Assembly: GCF_018215265.2 (NCBI RefSeq)
Contig: NZ_CP136562.1
Location: forward strand, 434,001-498,000
DNA: 64,000 nucleotides
Source of the DNA: Paenarthrobacter sp. GOM3
GTDB lineage: Bacteria > Actinomycetota > Actinomycetes > Actinomycetales > Micrococcaceae
Direction: 5' to 3'
This document shows positions 26,832-36,449 of this stretch, one piece after another. Within the stretch, counting starts at the first letter, position 1, and each line of letters begins with the position of its first letter. The notes under the pieces are model-generated. The model did no database searches and was not told the DNA's origin. It was given only the letters and a program-made list of their open reading frames with translations. Both the position numbers and the translations under genes were made by a program.

Positions 26832-28361
26832 ATGAACGTACCCATTCTTCAAATGCGAGGAATCACCAAGACCTTCCCCGGGGTGAAAGCCCTTCAGGAC
26901 GTCACCCTGGACGTCAACAGAGGTGAAGTCCACGCCATCTGTGGTGAGAACGGAGCCGGGAAGTCCACCCTCATGAAAGTGCTGTCCGGCGTCTACGCCC
27001 ACAACACTTTCGACGGCGACATCCTCTTCGAGAACGAACCCTGCGATTTCTCCAGCATCACGGACAGCGAGAAGCGCGGCATCGTGATCATCCACCAGGA
27101 ACTGGCCCTGAGCCCCTACCTCTCCATCGCAGAGAACATCTACCTCGGCAACGAGTTGGCCAACAACGGCTGGGTGGACTGGCGTAAAACCAACCTGGAA
27201 GCCGCAAAGCTGCTGGCCCGGGTAGGCCTCAGCGAAAACCCGGTTACCCCCATCCAGCACATCAGCGTTGGCAAGCAGCAGCTGGTTGAAATTGCCAAGG
27301 CGCTCTCCAAAGAGGTGAAGCTCCTCATCCTGGACGAGCCCACGGCGGCCCTGAACGATGAAGACTCGGACCACCTGCTGGACCTTATCCTGCACCTCAA
27401 GGGCCAGGGCGTCACCAGCATCATCATCAGCCACAAACTCAACGAAATCCGCAAGGTTGCCGACGCGGTCACCATCATCCGCGACGGCAAGTCCATCGAA
27501 ACCCTGCGGCTCGACCAAGGCCAGATCACCCAGGAACGCATCATCCGGGGAATGGTGGGCCGCGACCTCGAAAGCCTCTATCCGGAACGGACTCCCAAGA
27601 TCGGTGAGGAAGTCCTCCGTATTGAAGACTGGACTGTCCAGCACCCGCAGGACCACTCCCGCATGGTGGTCAACAACGCCAACCTAAGTGTCCGCAAGGG
27701 CGAGGTTGTTGGCTTGGCGGGACTCATGGGAGCAGGCCGAACAGAACTGGCCATGAGCGTCTTCGGCCGAACCTATGGCCGCGCCGTTTCGGGCAAGGTT
27801 TACAAGTACGGCAAGGAAATCAACACTTCCACGGTGTCCGACGCCATCGACAACGGTATTGCCTACGCCACCGAGGACCGGAAGCACTACGGTCTGAACC
27901 TGATCGAGGACATCAAGCGGAACATTTCCATGGCGTCGCTGGGCAAGCTCGCCAAGCGAGGCTGGGTGGACGGCAACAAAGAAACCACGGTAGCCAACCA
28001 GTACCGGAAAAGCATGAACATCAAAGCGCCTTCCGTTGCGGCCATCACGGGCAAGCTCTCGGGCGGCAACCAGCAGAAGGTGGTGCTGAGCAAATGGATG
28101 TTCTCGGACCCGGACGTCCTGATCCTGGACGAACCCACCCGCGGCATCGACGTCGGCGCCAAGTTCGAGATCTACACGATCATTGCCGAGCTTGCAGCGG
28201 CGGGCAAAGCCGTCATTGTGATCTCATCTGAGCTTCCGGAGCTCCTGGGCATCTGCGACAGGATCTACACGCTGTCGGCAGGCCACATCACCGGCGAAGT
28301 CCCCATCGCCGAAGCCACCCAGGAAACCCTCATGCACTACATGACCAAAGAGAAGGAATAG
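26832..28361 (+). CDS. gguA: Sugar ABC transporter ATPase, two nucleotide-binding domains
   Basis: 509 residues with tandem ATPase domains, as in all CUT2 systems. First Walker [10 protein letters not shown] (about 38-46); signature [15 protein letters not shown]; Walker [12 protein letters not shown]. Second domain has the degenerate Walker [11 protein letters not shown], signature [14 protein letters not shown] and [11 protein letters not shown]. Start ATG 26832 preceded by GGGA. Energises uptake through GguB. Confidence 0.95.
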   Translation: MNVPILQMRGITKTFPGVKALQDVTLDVNRGEVHAICGENGAGKSTLMKVLSGVYAHNTFDGDILFENEPCDFSSITDSEKRGIVIIHQELALSPYLSIAENIYLGNELANNGWVDWRKTNLEAAKLLARVGLSENPVTPIQHISVGKQQLVEIAKALSKEVKLLILDEPTAALNDEDSDHLLDLILHLKGQGVTSIIISHKLNEIRKVADAVTIIRDGKSIETLRLDQGQITQERIIRGMVGRDLESLYPERTPKIGEEVLRIEDWTVQHPQDHSRMVVNNANLSVRKGEVVGLAGLMGAGRTELAMSVFGRTYGRAVSGKVYKYGKEINTSTVSDAIDNGIAYATEDRKHYGLNLIEDIKRNISMASLGKLAKRGWVDGNKETTVANQYRKSMNIKAPSVAAITGKLSGGNQQKVVLSKWMFSDPDVLILDEPTRGIDVGAKFEIYTIIAELAAAGKAVIVISSELPELLGICDRIYTLSAGHITGEVPIAEATQETLMHYMTKEKE

Positions 28362-28366
28362 CGAAC

Positions 28367-29650
28367 ATGTCCGCCCTACGAGAATCCCTTGGCTTCCTTA
28401 CAAGCCGCCTCCGCCAGGTTGGCATCTTCGTCGCCCTGATCCTCATCGTCATCCTCTTCCAGGTCCTGACCAACGGCATCCTGCTGGAACCGCAGAACGT
28501 CACCAACCTGGTAGTACAAAACAGCTACATCCTGATCCTCGCCATTGGCATGGTGATGGTCATCATCGCCGGCCACATTGACCTTTCCGTGGGGTCCATC
28601 GCCGGCTTCATCGGTGCCGTTGCCGGCGTGATGATCGTGCACTGGGGCTGGGCGTGGTGGCTTGCCATCCCCGCTTGCCTCCTCGTGGGTGCACTGGTGG
28701 GAGCATGGCAGGGTTACTGGATCGCCTACGTGGGCATCCCGGCCTTCATCGTCACCCTGGCAGGCATGCTGATCTTCCGTGGCCTGACCCTGATCACCCT
28801 GAAGAACCAGCAGATCACCCCGTTCCCCAGCGAATTGCGGGCCCTCGGCGGTGGCTTCCTCCCGGACATTTCCGGCGGCACGTCCGTCCTTGAATGGTTG
28901 ACGGTCATCCTGGGCGTCGGCGGTACGGCAGCCATCCTGTTCCAGGCCCTGAAGGAACGCCGGGTGCGCCGCAAGTTCAACCTGGAAAATGAGCCGATGG
29001 CCTGGTTTGCCGTCAAGAACGGGTTCATCGCAGTGCTGATGCTCATCATCACCTTCCTGCTGGCCAGCTACCGCGGAACCCCGATCGTCCTGATTGTGCT
29101 GGCAGTCCTGGTGATCCTCTACTCGGCGCTGATGAACAACAGCATTTTCGGGCGGCACACCTACGCGATCGGTGGCAACCTGCACGCAGCCGAACTCTCC
29201 GGCATCAAAACCAAAAAGGTCACCTTCCGGCTCTTCGTCAACATGGGCGTCCTCGCCGCCCTGGCCGGCCTAGTGTTCACCGCACGCCTGAACTCAGCAC
29301 AACCTGCAGGCGGCACCGGCTTCGAACTCGACTCCATCGCTGCAGCGTTCATTGGCGGGGCGGCAGTCCAGGGCGGTATCGGAACCGTGGCCGGAGCCAT
29401 GATCGGCGGCCTGATCATGGGCGTCCTCAACAACGGCATGTCCATCCTTGGCCTTGGCACGGACTACCAGCAGCTCATCAAGGGCCTGGTGCTCCTGCTC
29501 GCCGTCGGTTTCGACATCTTCAACAAGAACCGGACCGGGGCCGGTGGAGGCTCCGGCATGGGCCGTCGCTTCAAATGGAAGACCACGCCCCCGGCCACCG
29601 AAGCTGCTCCGGCGCCCAAGGCCGAACCGGTCGGTGTCGACGCCAAATAG
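28367..29650 (+). CDS. gguB: Sugar ABC transporter permease (CUT2)
   Basis: 427 residues, about ten or more membrane segments; longer than RbsC because of an inserted hydrophilic loop (LKERRVRRKFNLENEPMA) and a charged C-terminal tail, as in XylH/GguB permeases. Starts 5 bp after gguA. Homodimeric channel for ChvE-delivered sugar. Confidence 0.93.
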   Translation: MSALRESLGFLTSRLRQVGIFVALILIVILFQVLTNGILLEPQNVTNLVVQNSYILILAIGMVMVIIAGHIDLSVGSIAGFIGAVAGVMIVHWGWAWWLAIPACLLVGALVGAWQGYWIAYVGIPAFIVTLAGMLIFRGLTLITLKNQQITPFPSELRALGGGFLPDISGGTSVLEWLTVILGVGGTAAILFQALKERRVRRKFNLENEPMAWFAVKNGFIAVLMLIITFLLASYRGTPIVLIVLAVLVILYSALMNNSIFGRHTYAIGGNLHAAELSGIKTKKVTFRLFVNMGVLAALAGLVFTARLNSAQPAGGTGFELDSIAAAFIGGAAVQGGIGTVAGAMIGGLIMGVLNNGMSILGLGTDYQQLIKGLVLLLAVGFDIFNKNRTGAGGGSGMGRRFKWKTTPPATEAAPAPKAEPVGVDAK

Positions 29651-29660
29651 GCGCAGCGTC

Positions 29661-29714
29661 CAGGGTGGCCTGCGTTCCGTTCCGTGACCACGGAGCGGAA
29701 CGCGGGCCACCCTG
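29661..29714 (+). terminator. Long hairpin after gguB
   Basis: Nineteen-base stem: 29661-29679 (CAGGGTGGCC then TGCGTTCCG) with 29696-29714, one G-T wobble and a 16-nt loop. No U-run. Lies between gguB and the regulator gene and may reduce read-through. Confidence 0.65.
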
Positions 29715-29741
29715 CTCCTTCAACGCAGAAGCGAGGTACGG

Positions 29742-30809
29742 ATGTCTTCGGATGCATCCCCCGGCCGGGCTCCCGTGATGGGCGACGTTGCCAGGATGGC
29801 CGGCGTCTCGCACCAAACCGTCTCCCGGGTCCTGAACAACCACCCCAACGTCAGCAGCAAGACCAAGGAACGCGTGGAATCCGCCATCGCGAACCTTGGC
29901 TACCGCCGCAACACGGCCGCGCGCAGCCTGGTCACCAGACGGTCCCGGACCATCGGAGTCCTGGCCTGCGAAACGGGCCAGTTCGGGCCCGCGAATACCC
30001 TCCTCGGAGTGGAGCAGGCCGGCAGGGAAGCGGGCTACTTCGTGAGCATCGCCAATCTCCGGGAGGTGACCAGCGAGAGCATCAACGACGCCATCGCACA
30101 CTTCCGTAACCAATCCGTGGACGGCATAGTCATCCTGGTTCCGCACCCCGATGTCCTAGCGGTCATGCGCGACGTGTCGGTGCCCGTTCCGATTGTGGCG
30201 GCGGGCTCCGGCGCCGAAACCCCACTGGCTGGAGCTTCCCTCGATCAGCGCATGGGCGCCCGCCTGGCCGTTGAGCACCTGATCGGGCTGGGGCATCGTC
30301 GTATTGCGCACATCTCCGGACCGCCACACTGGATCGACGCCGCCGAACGCATCAAGGGATGGCAGGAAGCCCTTGGTAGTGCCGGCCTGGACGCCGCTGT
30401 GCTTCTCCAAGGCGGATGGGACGCTGCCTCGGGCTACCGCGCAGGCCTGGACTTGGTGGAACACCGCACGGTCACTGCCGTGTTCGTCGCCAACGACCAA
30501 ATGGCGGTGGGTGTCCTCCGTGCAGTCCAGGAGGCCGGGCTTCGGGTACCCGGCGACATCAGCGTAGTGGGCTACGACGACCAGCCAGAGGCTGAGTTCT
30601 TCATGCCACCACTGACCACCGTCAAGCAGGACTTTGAAGAACTCGGCAGACGATGCATGGAGGCTGTGCTGGAACAGCTCGGCGGCGAAAGCGGCAGCGA
30701 AGCGCAAATCGTCAGCCCCCGGCTGGTGGTCCGTTCCACAACAGCTGCCCCGGGCCCCGACACCAAGCCGGGCCCCGACGTCGACCTGGCTCCGTCCCCA
30801 CTAAACTAG
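29742..30809 (+). CDS. LacI-family regulator of the sugar importer
   Basis: 355 residues. Helix-turn-helix at about 9-32 (MGDVARMAGVSHQTVSRVLN), hinge TRRSRTIGVLAC, sugar-binding core with YDDQPEAEFFMPPLTTVKQD. Last gene of the chvE-gguAB block and the likely owner of the paired TTGTGAACGCTAACAA operators upstream. Ends five bases before pyrE, whose translation may partly depend on read-through. Confidence 0.92.
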   Translation: MSSDASPGRAPVMGDVARMAGVSHQTVSRVLNNHPNVSSKTKERVESAIANLGYRRNTAARSLVTRRSRTIGVLACETGQFGPANTLLGVEQAGREAGYFVSIANLREVTSESINDAIAHFRNQSVDGIVILVPHPDVLAVMRDVSVPVPIVAAGSGAETPLAGASLDQRMGARLAVEHLIGLGHRRIAHISGPPHWIDAAERIKGWQEALGSAGLDAAVLLQGGWDAASGYRAGLDLVEHRTVTAVFVANDQMAVGVLRAVQEAGLRVPGDISVVGYDDQPEAEFFMPPLTTVKQDFEELGRRCMEAVLEQLGGESGSEAQIVSPRLVVRSTTAAPGPDTKPGPDVDLAPSPLN

Positions 30810-30814
30810 GACCC

Positions 30815-31387
30815 ATGACTTCCACGCCTGACACTGCCGCTGCCCGTGCCCGCCTTCTTGAACTCATCAAAGAGCTGGCGGTTGTCCGCGGCAAAGTGAT
30901 CCTTTCCAGCGGAAAGGAAGCCGACTACTACATCGACCTGCGCCGCATCACCCTCCACCACGAAGCCTCCAAACTGGTGGGACAGGTCATGTTGGCGATG
31001 ATCGACGACGCCGGCGTGGCAGTTGAGTGCGCTGGCGGGCTCACCATGGGTGCCGACCCCGTCGGTACCGCCGTCATGCACGCCGCCGCAGACGCCGGCC
31101 GCGCCCTGGACGCCTTCGTGGTCCGCAAGGCACAGAAGTCCTACGGCATGGGCCGCCAGGTGGAAGGACCCTCGGTTGAGGGACGCAACGTCGTTGTCCT
31201 CGAAGACACGTCCACCACGGGCGGGTCCGCACTGACCGCCGTCGAGGGTGTCCGGAAGGCAGGCGGCAACGTTGTAGCCGTCGCTGTGATCGTGGACCGC
31301 AATACCGGTGCCAAGGAGAAAATCGAAGCCGAAACCGGCGTGCCGTACCTCTTCGCTTTCGGCAAGGACGAGCTCGGTCTCGACTAA
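30815..31387 (+). CDS. pyrE: Orotate phosphoribosyltransferase
   Basis: 190 residues. Joins orotate and PRPP to OMP in pyrimidine synthesis. PRPP-binding motif VVVLEDTSTTGGSA at about 124-137; SGKEADYYIDLR near residue 30 binds orotate. Start ATG 30815 has AGGA upstream; the frame is open further upstream inside the LacI gene but with no relation to PyrE. Confidence 0.95.
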   Translation: MTSTPDTAAARARLLELIKELAVVRGKVILSSGKEADYYIDLRRITLHHEASKLVGQVMLAMIDDAGVAVECAGGLTMGADPVGTAVMHAAADAGRALDAFVVRKAQKSYGMGRQVEGPSVEGRNVVVLEDTSTTGGSALTAVEGVRKAGGNVVAVAVIVDRNTGAKEKIEAETGVPYLFAFGKDELGLD

Positions 31388-31395
31388 AGAGTTTT

Positions 31396-31444
31396 TGTAC
31401 AGCTAAGGCCTTAATAGGGGCATCTTAAGGGCATTAGCCGTACA
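31396..31444. terminator. Extended imperfect hairpin after pyrE
   Basis: TGTAC/GTACA, GCTAA/TTAGC and CCTTAA/TTAAGG pair in order between 31396 and 31444, with small bulges and a 10-nt loop. Lies just past the pyrE stop, so probably a transcript end, though the U-rich part lies on the left side. Confidence 0.55.
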
Positions 31445-31492
31445 GAATCCACGGGGCTGCAAGGCGGTGCCCGCGAAGCCTATGCTTGCTGC

Positions 31493-32617
31493 GTGGACGT
31501 TCAAGTAGGGAAGCTCCCGGCGCTGCCGGAGGTGAACGAAGACCTCCCGACGCCGGTGGCTCCGCAGCCGGAGAAAGTCGAGGATCCGGGCTCCTGGGCC
31601 CGGATCCTGCCTTACGCTGCGCGGCTCAAGAAGACGTCCCGCCGAAACTTCCTTGTGACGGCCGGGGTATCCGCCGCGCTCGCCGGGGACATGCTCTTTA
31701 CCCGGCGTGTGCAGGCTGAGCGTCGGGCCACCAAGATCCTCCGCGTCCCCGATTCCTACTCGGACCTGTATTTCCCGAAGGCCAGCTGGATCCTCTTCCC
31801 TGGGTACAAGACCAGTTGGGAAGAGGCCCAATGGATCCTCAACTCGCTCCGCCCCGCACTTCACCAGCGCGGCCGGCTCGCGGCGATCGGATACTCCAAC
31901 CTGGGACTGGACGTGGACGAGATCGTCCGCGAACTCATCCTCCATGTCCGCGAGCTCGGGCTGGAGAAGCTGTACTTCTATGGACACAGTTTCGGCGGCA
32001 TGCTCGCCACCCAGGTTGCCGCCCGGCTGCTGGAGCTGCACGGCGTGGAAACTCAGCTGATCGTCCTGGATTCGAGCCCCTTCAGCCGTGCCGACGTGCT
32101 GGACCAGAGTTGGTTCGACGGTGTGGTGTTTCTTTACGAGAATGGCTTCCGCATTCCGTCGGTCCTGCGTGGTGGCTACGAATTGGGGGAACGCGTGGCC
32201 CACAAGGACGAACGGACTTGGCGGCAGATCCTTGACCAAACCATGGAACAATTGTCGCCGATCGCCCCGTCCAGCGTTCTTATCCAGACGGAGTCGGCCT
32301 ATATTTACCACTTTGACGGGCTGCGGTTCGCGGGCAAGATCGGTGGAACCCGGATGGCTTTCCTGGGCAACTCCGACGATGGCACCGTGAACTACGAGTC
32401 GGCGCGTGCTGGCTGGAGCAAAGTGTTCGGAGCCAACATGGCACTGCCGACGCTCAGCACCGAGGGTGCACGGCCCGCGCACGCCAGCCCGCAATGGAAC
32501 GGCGGCCTCTACCGGCCATTGCTGGAGCAAGTCCAGAACGAACTCGAGCCGCTGCCTCCTGAACCCGAGATACCGTCCTACAAGGAACCGAACGGCAAAG
32601 TCATCAGGCCCGCCTAG
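31493..32617 (+). CDS. Tat-type exported alpha/beta hydrolase
   Basis: 374 residues starting at GTG. A hydrophilic 47-residue N-terminus is followed by TSRRNFLVTAGVSAALAGDM (48-67), a Tat-like motif (Arg50-Arg51) and hydrophobic stretch, and a possible cleavage after VQA75. The catalytic domain has GHSFGG with Ser166. The long region before the twin arginines could mean the protein stays anchored with its N-terminus inside. Substrate is unknown. Ends four bases from the convergent phosphatase gene. Confidence 0.8.
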   Translation: MDVQVGKLPALPEVNEDLPTPVAPQPEKVEDPGSWARILPYAARLKKTSRRNFLVTAGVSAALAGDMLFTRRVQAERRATKILRVPDSYSDLYFPKASWILFPGYKTSWEEAQWILNSLRPALHQRGRLAAIGYSNLGLDVDEIVRELILHVRELGLEKLYFYGHSFGGMLATQVAARLLELHGVETQLIVLDSSPFSRADVLDQSWFDGVVFLYENGFRIPSVLRGGYELGERVAHKDERTWRQILDQTMEQLSPIAPSSVLIQTESAYIYHFDGLRFAGKIGGTRMAFLGNSDDGTVNYESARAGWSKVFGANMALPTLSTEGARPAHASPQWNGGLYRPLLEQVQNELEPLPPEPEIPSYKEPNGKVIRPA

Positions 32618-32620
32618 CCA

Positions 32621-33382
32621 TTAGTGGCCGTTGCGGAGCGCTTGGACCTCGTCGGCGGTGAGGCCCGCGTCCTTCAGGAAACCGCGGACATCCCCGAACT
32701 CGTGCGCGAAGCCGGCCAGGAAATGCCTCATGGCTGCCTCCGGACTTTGCAGGATCATGAGGTCCGGGCTGAAATAACTGGCAGGTGTTGAGGGCACGCT
32801 CAGGCGCCACGTTTCAGCCATGACCTCCAGGACTCCGGGCAGGTTGGCGGTGGTTGCCGTGTAGTCCGCCACCACTTGGTCCTCGGTGCCGCCCGTTGCC
32901 AGCAGGCCAATGGCGGACACCACTCCCGTCCTGTCCTTACCCAACGAACAATGCACCAGGGTGCGCTTGCCGCGGGCTACGGGCCGCAGCGCGTCGGCTA
33001 CCCACTCCGGCCGCAACCGGACCCACCCCAGATACAGCTCACCGAGGTCCTTGGCCGTTTCAACAGCCTGCAGCGACCCGGCCACGGCATTCGGGTCCAG
33101 CGGATTGTTGATGAGCTCCACGTCGGGCGGGACGACGGCGGCAAGTACACCGCCGTCGTCGGGCCCGGCCACGTCCGGCGACGTGATGCTGCCCGAAGCA
33201 GTTCCGACACCACCCACGAGCCACGGGACCAAAGAGCGCTCAAGTTCGCTCCGCAGGTCCACGATGGCTTGGATGCCGTGCTCCGCCAGGAATCCGGACG
33301 TGGCTGCGGCATCCAGTCCGAACGGCTGGCTCCCCCTGAGTATCCGGCCACCGGCCAGAGGACGCAGGTTGAGCACAGCCAT
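32621..33382 (-). CDS. Tyrosine/serine protein phosphatase, PtpB type
   Basis: 253 residues. P-loop HCSLGKDRTG gives Cys145 and Arg151; the Lys-Asp following Gly is typical of the Y_phosphatase3/MptpB group, which can also act on phosphoinositides. N-terminal GGRILRGSQP is the usual opening motif. Cytoplasmic; no signal peptide. Followed on its 3' side by the convergent hydrolase with almost no spacer. Confidence 0.92.
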   Translation of the reverse strand: MAVLNLRPLAGGRILRGSQPFGLDAAATSGFLAEHGIQAIVDLRSELERSLVPWLVGGVGTASGSITSPDVAGPDDGGVLAAVVPPDVELINNPLDPNAVAGSLQAVETAKDLGELYLGWVRLRPEWVADALRPVARGKRTLVHCSLGKDRTGVVSAIGLLATGGTEDQVVADYTATTANLPGVLEVMAETWRLSVPSTPASYFSPDLMILQSPEAAMRHFLAGFAHEFGDVRGFLKDAGLTADEVQALRNGH

Positions 33383-33396
33383 TGTTGGTCTCCTTA

Positions 33397-34227
33397 CTAG
33401 ATTTGGCTCTTGAGATCGGCCACGGAGTTGAGGATCTGGTTTGGCCGGAACGGGAAGGACACGATTTCCTCGCGCTGGGTGATGCCGCTGAGCACCAGGA
33501 CCGTGTGAAGGCCCGCTTCCATGCCCGCAACGATGTCTGTGTCCATGCGGTCACCGATCATTGCGGTGGTCTCGGAGTGCGCGTCGATCTGGTTCATTGC
33601 CGAGCGGAACATCATGGGGTTCGGCTTGCCAACAATGTACGGCTCACGCCCGGTGGCTTTGGTGATCATCGCCGCGATGGCTCCGGTTGCCGGCATGGGG
33701 CCGTCCTTGGAGGGGCCCGTAGCGTCCGGGTTGGTCGCAATGAAGCGGGCGCCGGCCAGGATGTGGCGAACGGCCATGGTGATCGCTTCGAAGGAGTAGG
33801 TGCGGGTCTCACCGAGGACCACGAAATCGGGGTCGGTGTCGGTGAGGATGAACCCGGCCTCATGCAGCGCAGTGGTGAGGCCGGCCTCGCCGATGGTGTA
33901 CGCCCGGTTGCCCGAGTCCGATGACTGAACCTGGTCCTTGAGGAACTGGGCGGTGGCCAGGGCCGACGTCCAGATGTTTTCCTCAGGTACTTCCAGTCCG
34001 GACGCCCGGAGGCGGGCTGCGAGGTCGCGCGGGGTGAAGATGGAGTTGTTGGTCAGGACCAGGAACCGCTTGGAGGTGTCGACCCAGCGCTGGATGAGCT
34101 CGGCTGCGCCGGGGATCGCCTGGTTTTCATGGACCAGGACGCCGTCCATGTCCGTGAGCCAACATTCGATCTCGTGACCGTTCCGGTAAACCGACGCGGA
34201 CGTGTGGGGCGTGGATTCTTCTGCCAT
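33397..34227 (-). CDS. HAD-IIA hydrolase, NagD-like
   Basis: 276 residues. Motif I LTDMDGV (Asp26, Asp28), motif II LTNNS, Lys in KPNPMMF, motif IV IGDRMDTDI. NagD-type phosphatases act on nucleotides or sugar phosphates. Start ATG 34227 has GGAGG 6 nt upstream, so the longer frame to 34329 is not used. Probably co-transcribed with the phosphatase 14 bp downstream. Confidence 0.92.
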   Translation of the reverse strand: MAEESTPHTSASVYRNGHEIECWLTDMDGVLVHENQAIPGAAELIQRWVDTSKRFLVLTNNSIFTPRDLAARLRASGLEVPEENIWTSALATAQFLKDQVQSSDSGNRAYTIGEAGLTTALHEAGFILTDTDPDFVVLGETRTYSFEAITMAVRHILAGARFIATNPDATGPSKDGPMPATGAIAAMITKATGREPYIVGKPNPMMFRSAMNQIDAHSETTAMIGDRMDTDIVAGMEAGLHTVLVLSGITQREEIVSFPFRPNQILNSVADLKSQI

Positions 34228-34530
34228 ATTTGCCTCCGACTGGGGTTGTTTATGCACTGCGTCCCAGTCTTCCATCATTCCGGCAGACAGACATCCCGGG
34301 ATGCCGCCGATGTGGATAGTTCTACCCATGTGGATAACGGCTGTGACTTGTGCTGCGCGCCCGGGACTGAACTACGCTTGGGTGCGGCGCAGGCGTGCTG
34401 CCACCGTGGGTCGGGGGATCGACACAGTGGATTCAGATGCCGCCCGCGCTGCAGCAGGTCCCCTTTTTCCGGATTGTCCATCGGTTTCCCAGAACAAACC
34501 GATGTCCCACAGCATCTGAAAGGGCCAGCC
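34228..34530. other. Divergent intergenic region with two DnaA-box-like sites
   Basis: 303 bp between the divergent HAD and proline-rich membrane protein genes. TGTGGATAG (34311-34319) and TGTGGATAA (34329-34337, the exact complement of the DnaA box TTATCCACA) repeat with 18-bp spacing. No ORF of note. Confidence 0.4.
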
Positions 34531-35709
34531 ATGAGCAACGACAACGGGGCACCACAGCCTCCCTACAACCCCAACGGCGTCCCTCAGCCACGCTACGGAT
34601 CGGGCCAGGAACCCTACCGCCAGTACCAGCCGGGACAAACCCAGCCCATCTACCAGCCGGAAGCGCAGCAGCCAGGCCAGCCGCAACAGCCCCCGACGCA
34701 GGCTGTCCCGACTCAGGCTTTCCCCACGCAGGCCTTCCCGACTCAGGCTTTCCCCACCCAGCAGTATCCCGGGCAACCGGGCAACCCCGGCGGACCCAGC
34801 CAAGGCCCTGGCGGACCCAACCAAGGCCCCGGCGGACCCAGCCAAGGCCCTGGCGACCACAACAAGAAGTCCCTGTTCCTTATCCTCGGCGGGGTCGCCG
34901 TCGTCGTTATCATCGCCCTGGTAATCGCCTTCACGTGGCTGATTCCCTCCATGACCAAGCCGGTCGCGGAAAACACCCCGGCTCCCTCAGCGACCTCATC
35001 CGACGAGGCCTCGGAAGCAGCGGCCGAGCCGTCCGCGGAAGCCGAGCCGTCCAGCCACGCTTCCGCGTCCACAGACATCCCGGCCGGTGCCATCCCGCTG
35101 CCGGCAGTGTGGGAGCAGCTCGCCGGACCTTCAAACGTCCCGGCCGACGGCGACCCGCTGTTCAGCAAGTGGGTCACCGGCGAATCCTCCTTCCAATACC
35201 TGGCCGAATGGACGCACGACGAATCCTTCGGAATCACCAAGGACCCCACCACCGGTGAAGAGATCCAGAAGAAGGCGCAAGGCACCGTGGAGACCGACGC
35301 CGACGGAATCGCGCTCGCCTATGCGTTCTTCGCGGAGTCGGAGGAGAGCAAGTTCGGGAAGGATCCTGAGGACGTCAAAAAGGCGATCAAGGACATCGAA
35401 GCCCGCTACAAGGGCATGACCGCCACGGAGTTGCCGCAGAACCTCGTGGGCCACAAGTGCGCTTCGGATTTCAAGACCAGCATGCCGGAGGCGCGCGAGT
35501 TCCGACGTGGCGCGGCCGTGGTGGTTGGGTTCACCTGCAACAATGCCCGAGGCGAAGCGATCCAGGCCGTGAACCTGTTTTCCGTGACGCCGTGGGGCAC
35601 ACCGCAGATGCTGGGTGTCAGTGGGCACAAGGAATATTGGGATGCGCACCCGGGACTGTTCGAGCAGTTGGCCAACTCGTACCGCATCAACAAGTGGAAG
35701 ATGGGCTAG
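34531..35709 (+). CDS. Membrane protein with Pro/Gln-rich repeat N-terminus, unknown function
   Basis: 392 residues, one membrane span. Residues 1-110 are disordered: GQTQPIYQPE, three TQAFP repeats, then GGPSQGPGGPNQGPGG repeats. A single span (about 114-138, LFLILGGVAVVVIIALVIAF) follows, then an Ala/Ser/Glu-rich linker and an extracellular domain of about 210 residues with two Cys (KCASDF and FTCNN) that could form a disulfide. Start ATG 34531. Such architecture is common in actinobacterial envelope proteins; no family recognised. Confidence 0.85.
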   Translation: MSNDNGAPQPPYNPNGVPQPRYGSGQEPYRQYQPGQTQPIYQPEAQQPGQPQQPPTQAVPTQAFPTQAFPTQAFPTQQYPGQPGNPGGPSQGPGGPNQGPGGPSQGPGDHNKKSLFLILGGVAVVVIIALVIAFTWLIPSMTKPVAENTPAPSATSSDEASEAAAEPSAEAEPSSHASASTDIPAGAIPLPAVWEQLAGPSNVPADGDPLFSKWVTGESSFQYLAEWTHDESFGITKDPTTGEEIQKKAQGTVETDADGIALAYAFFAESEESKFGKDPEDVKKAIKDIEARYKGMTATELPQNLVGHKCASDFKTSMPEAREFRRGAAVVVGFTCNNARGEAIQAVNLFSVTPWGTPQMLGVSGHKEYWDAHPGLFEQLANSYRINKWKMG

Positions 35710-35750
35710 GTCCGGCCGGACGGGAACACGGGCAGGGCTAAAGTTGAGGG

Positions 35751-36449
35751 GTGACTGACCTTCCCCCCAACACTGCCCTGCCCGCCCCTGCCGAGGACCC
35801 CACCGGGACGACGCATGATGGCGAGGCAGAAGCTAAACCGGAGGTCGGCGTCGGGCCCTGGGAAGGCGAATTGCCCGAAGGTGAGCACTGGGACCCGGAC
35901 CTGTTGAGGGACGGCGACCGGCGCAACGTGGTGGACCAGTACCGGTACTGGAAGCACGAAGCCATCGTCGCGGACCTCGATTCCAAGCGCCACGAATTCC
36001 ACATCGCCATCGAGAACTGGCAGCACGACCTCAACATCGGCACAGTGGTGCGGACCGCCAACGCGTTCCTCGCCAAGGAGGTCCACATCATTGGACGACG
36101 CCGGTGGAACCGTCGCGGGGCCATGGTCACCGATCGCTACCAGCACGTCCGCCACCACCCCACCGTTGAGGATTTTGTCCAGTGGGCCGAGGGGGAGGGG
36201 CTGGCGGTCATCGGCATCGACATCTTCCCGGATTCCGTGCCGCTGGAAACCTACGACCTCCCGAAGAAGTGCGTCCTGGTGTTCGGACAGGAAGGCCCCG
36301 GCCTCACACCCGAAGTGCATGACGCCGCCGTCGCAACGCTGTCCATTGAGCAGTTTGGGTCCACACGTTCCATGAACGCGGCGTCGGCCGCGGCGATCGC
36401 CATGCACGCCTGGGTCCGCCGGCACGTGTTCCAGCAGCCGGTGTCCTGA
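35751..36449 (+). CDS. SpoU/TrmH-family RNA 2'-O-methyltransferase
   Basis: 232 residues, SPOUT fold. Motif 1 NIGTVVRTANAF, motif 2 CVLVFGQEGPGL, motif 3 STRSMNAASAAAIAMHAW form the knotted SAM site. The first 60 residues are acidic and poorly conserved. Start GTG 35751; a GAGGG lies directly before it. rRNA or tRNA target unknown. Confidence 0.92.
   Translation: MTDLPPNTALPAPAEDPTGTTHDGEAEAKPEVGVGPWEGELPEGEHWDPDLLRDGDRRNVVDQYRYWKHEAIVADLDSKRHEFHIAIENWQHDLNIGTVVRTANAFLAKEVHIIGRRRWNRRGAMVTDRYQHVRHHPTVEDFVQWAEGEGLAVIGIDIFPDSVPLETYDLPKKCVLVFGQEGPGLTPEVHDAAVATLSIEQFGSTRSMNAASAAAIAMHAWVRRHVFQQPVS

Noticed and set aside
31403..32530. Minus-strand frame (375 codons) opposite the Tat-type hydrolase
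   Set aside because: Shadow of the hydrolase gene, whose GHSFGG and Tat motif are clear.
34690..34860. Short tandem repeats considered as a CRISPR or VNTR array
   Set aside because: They encode TQAFP and GGPSQGP peptide repeats in frame, with no equal spacers.
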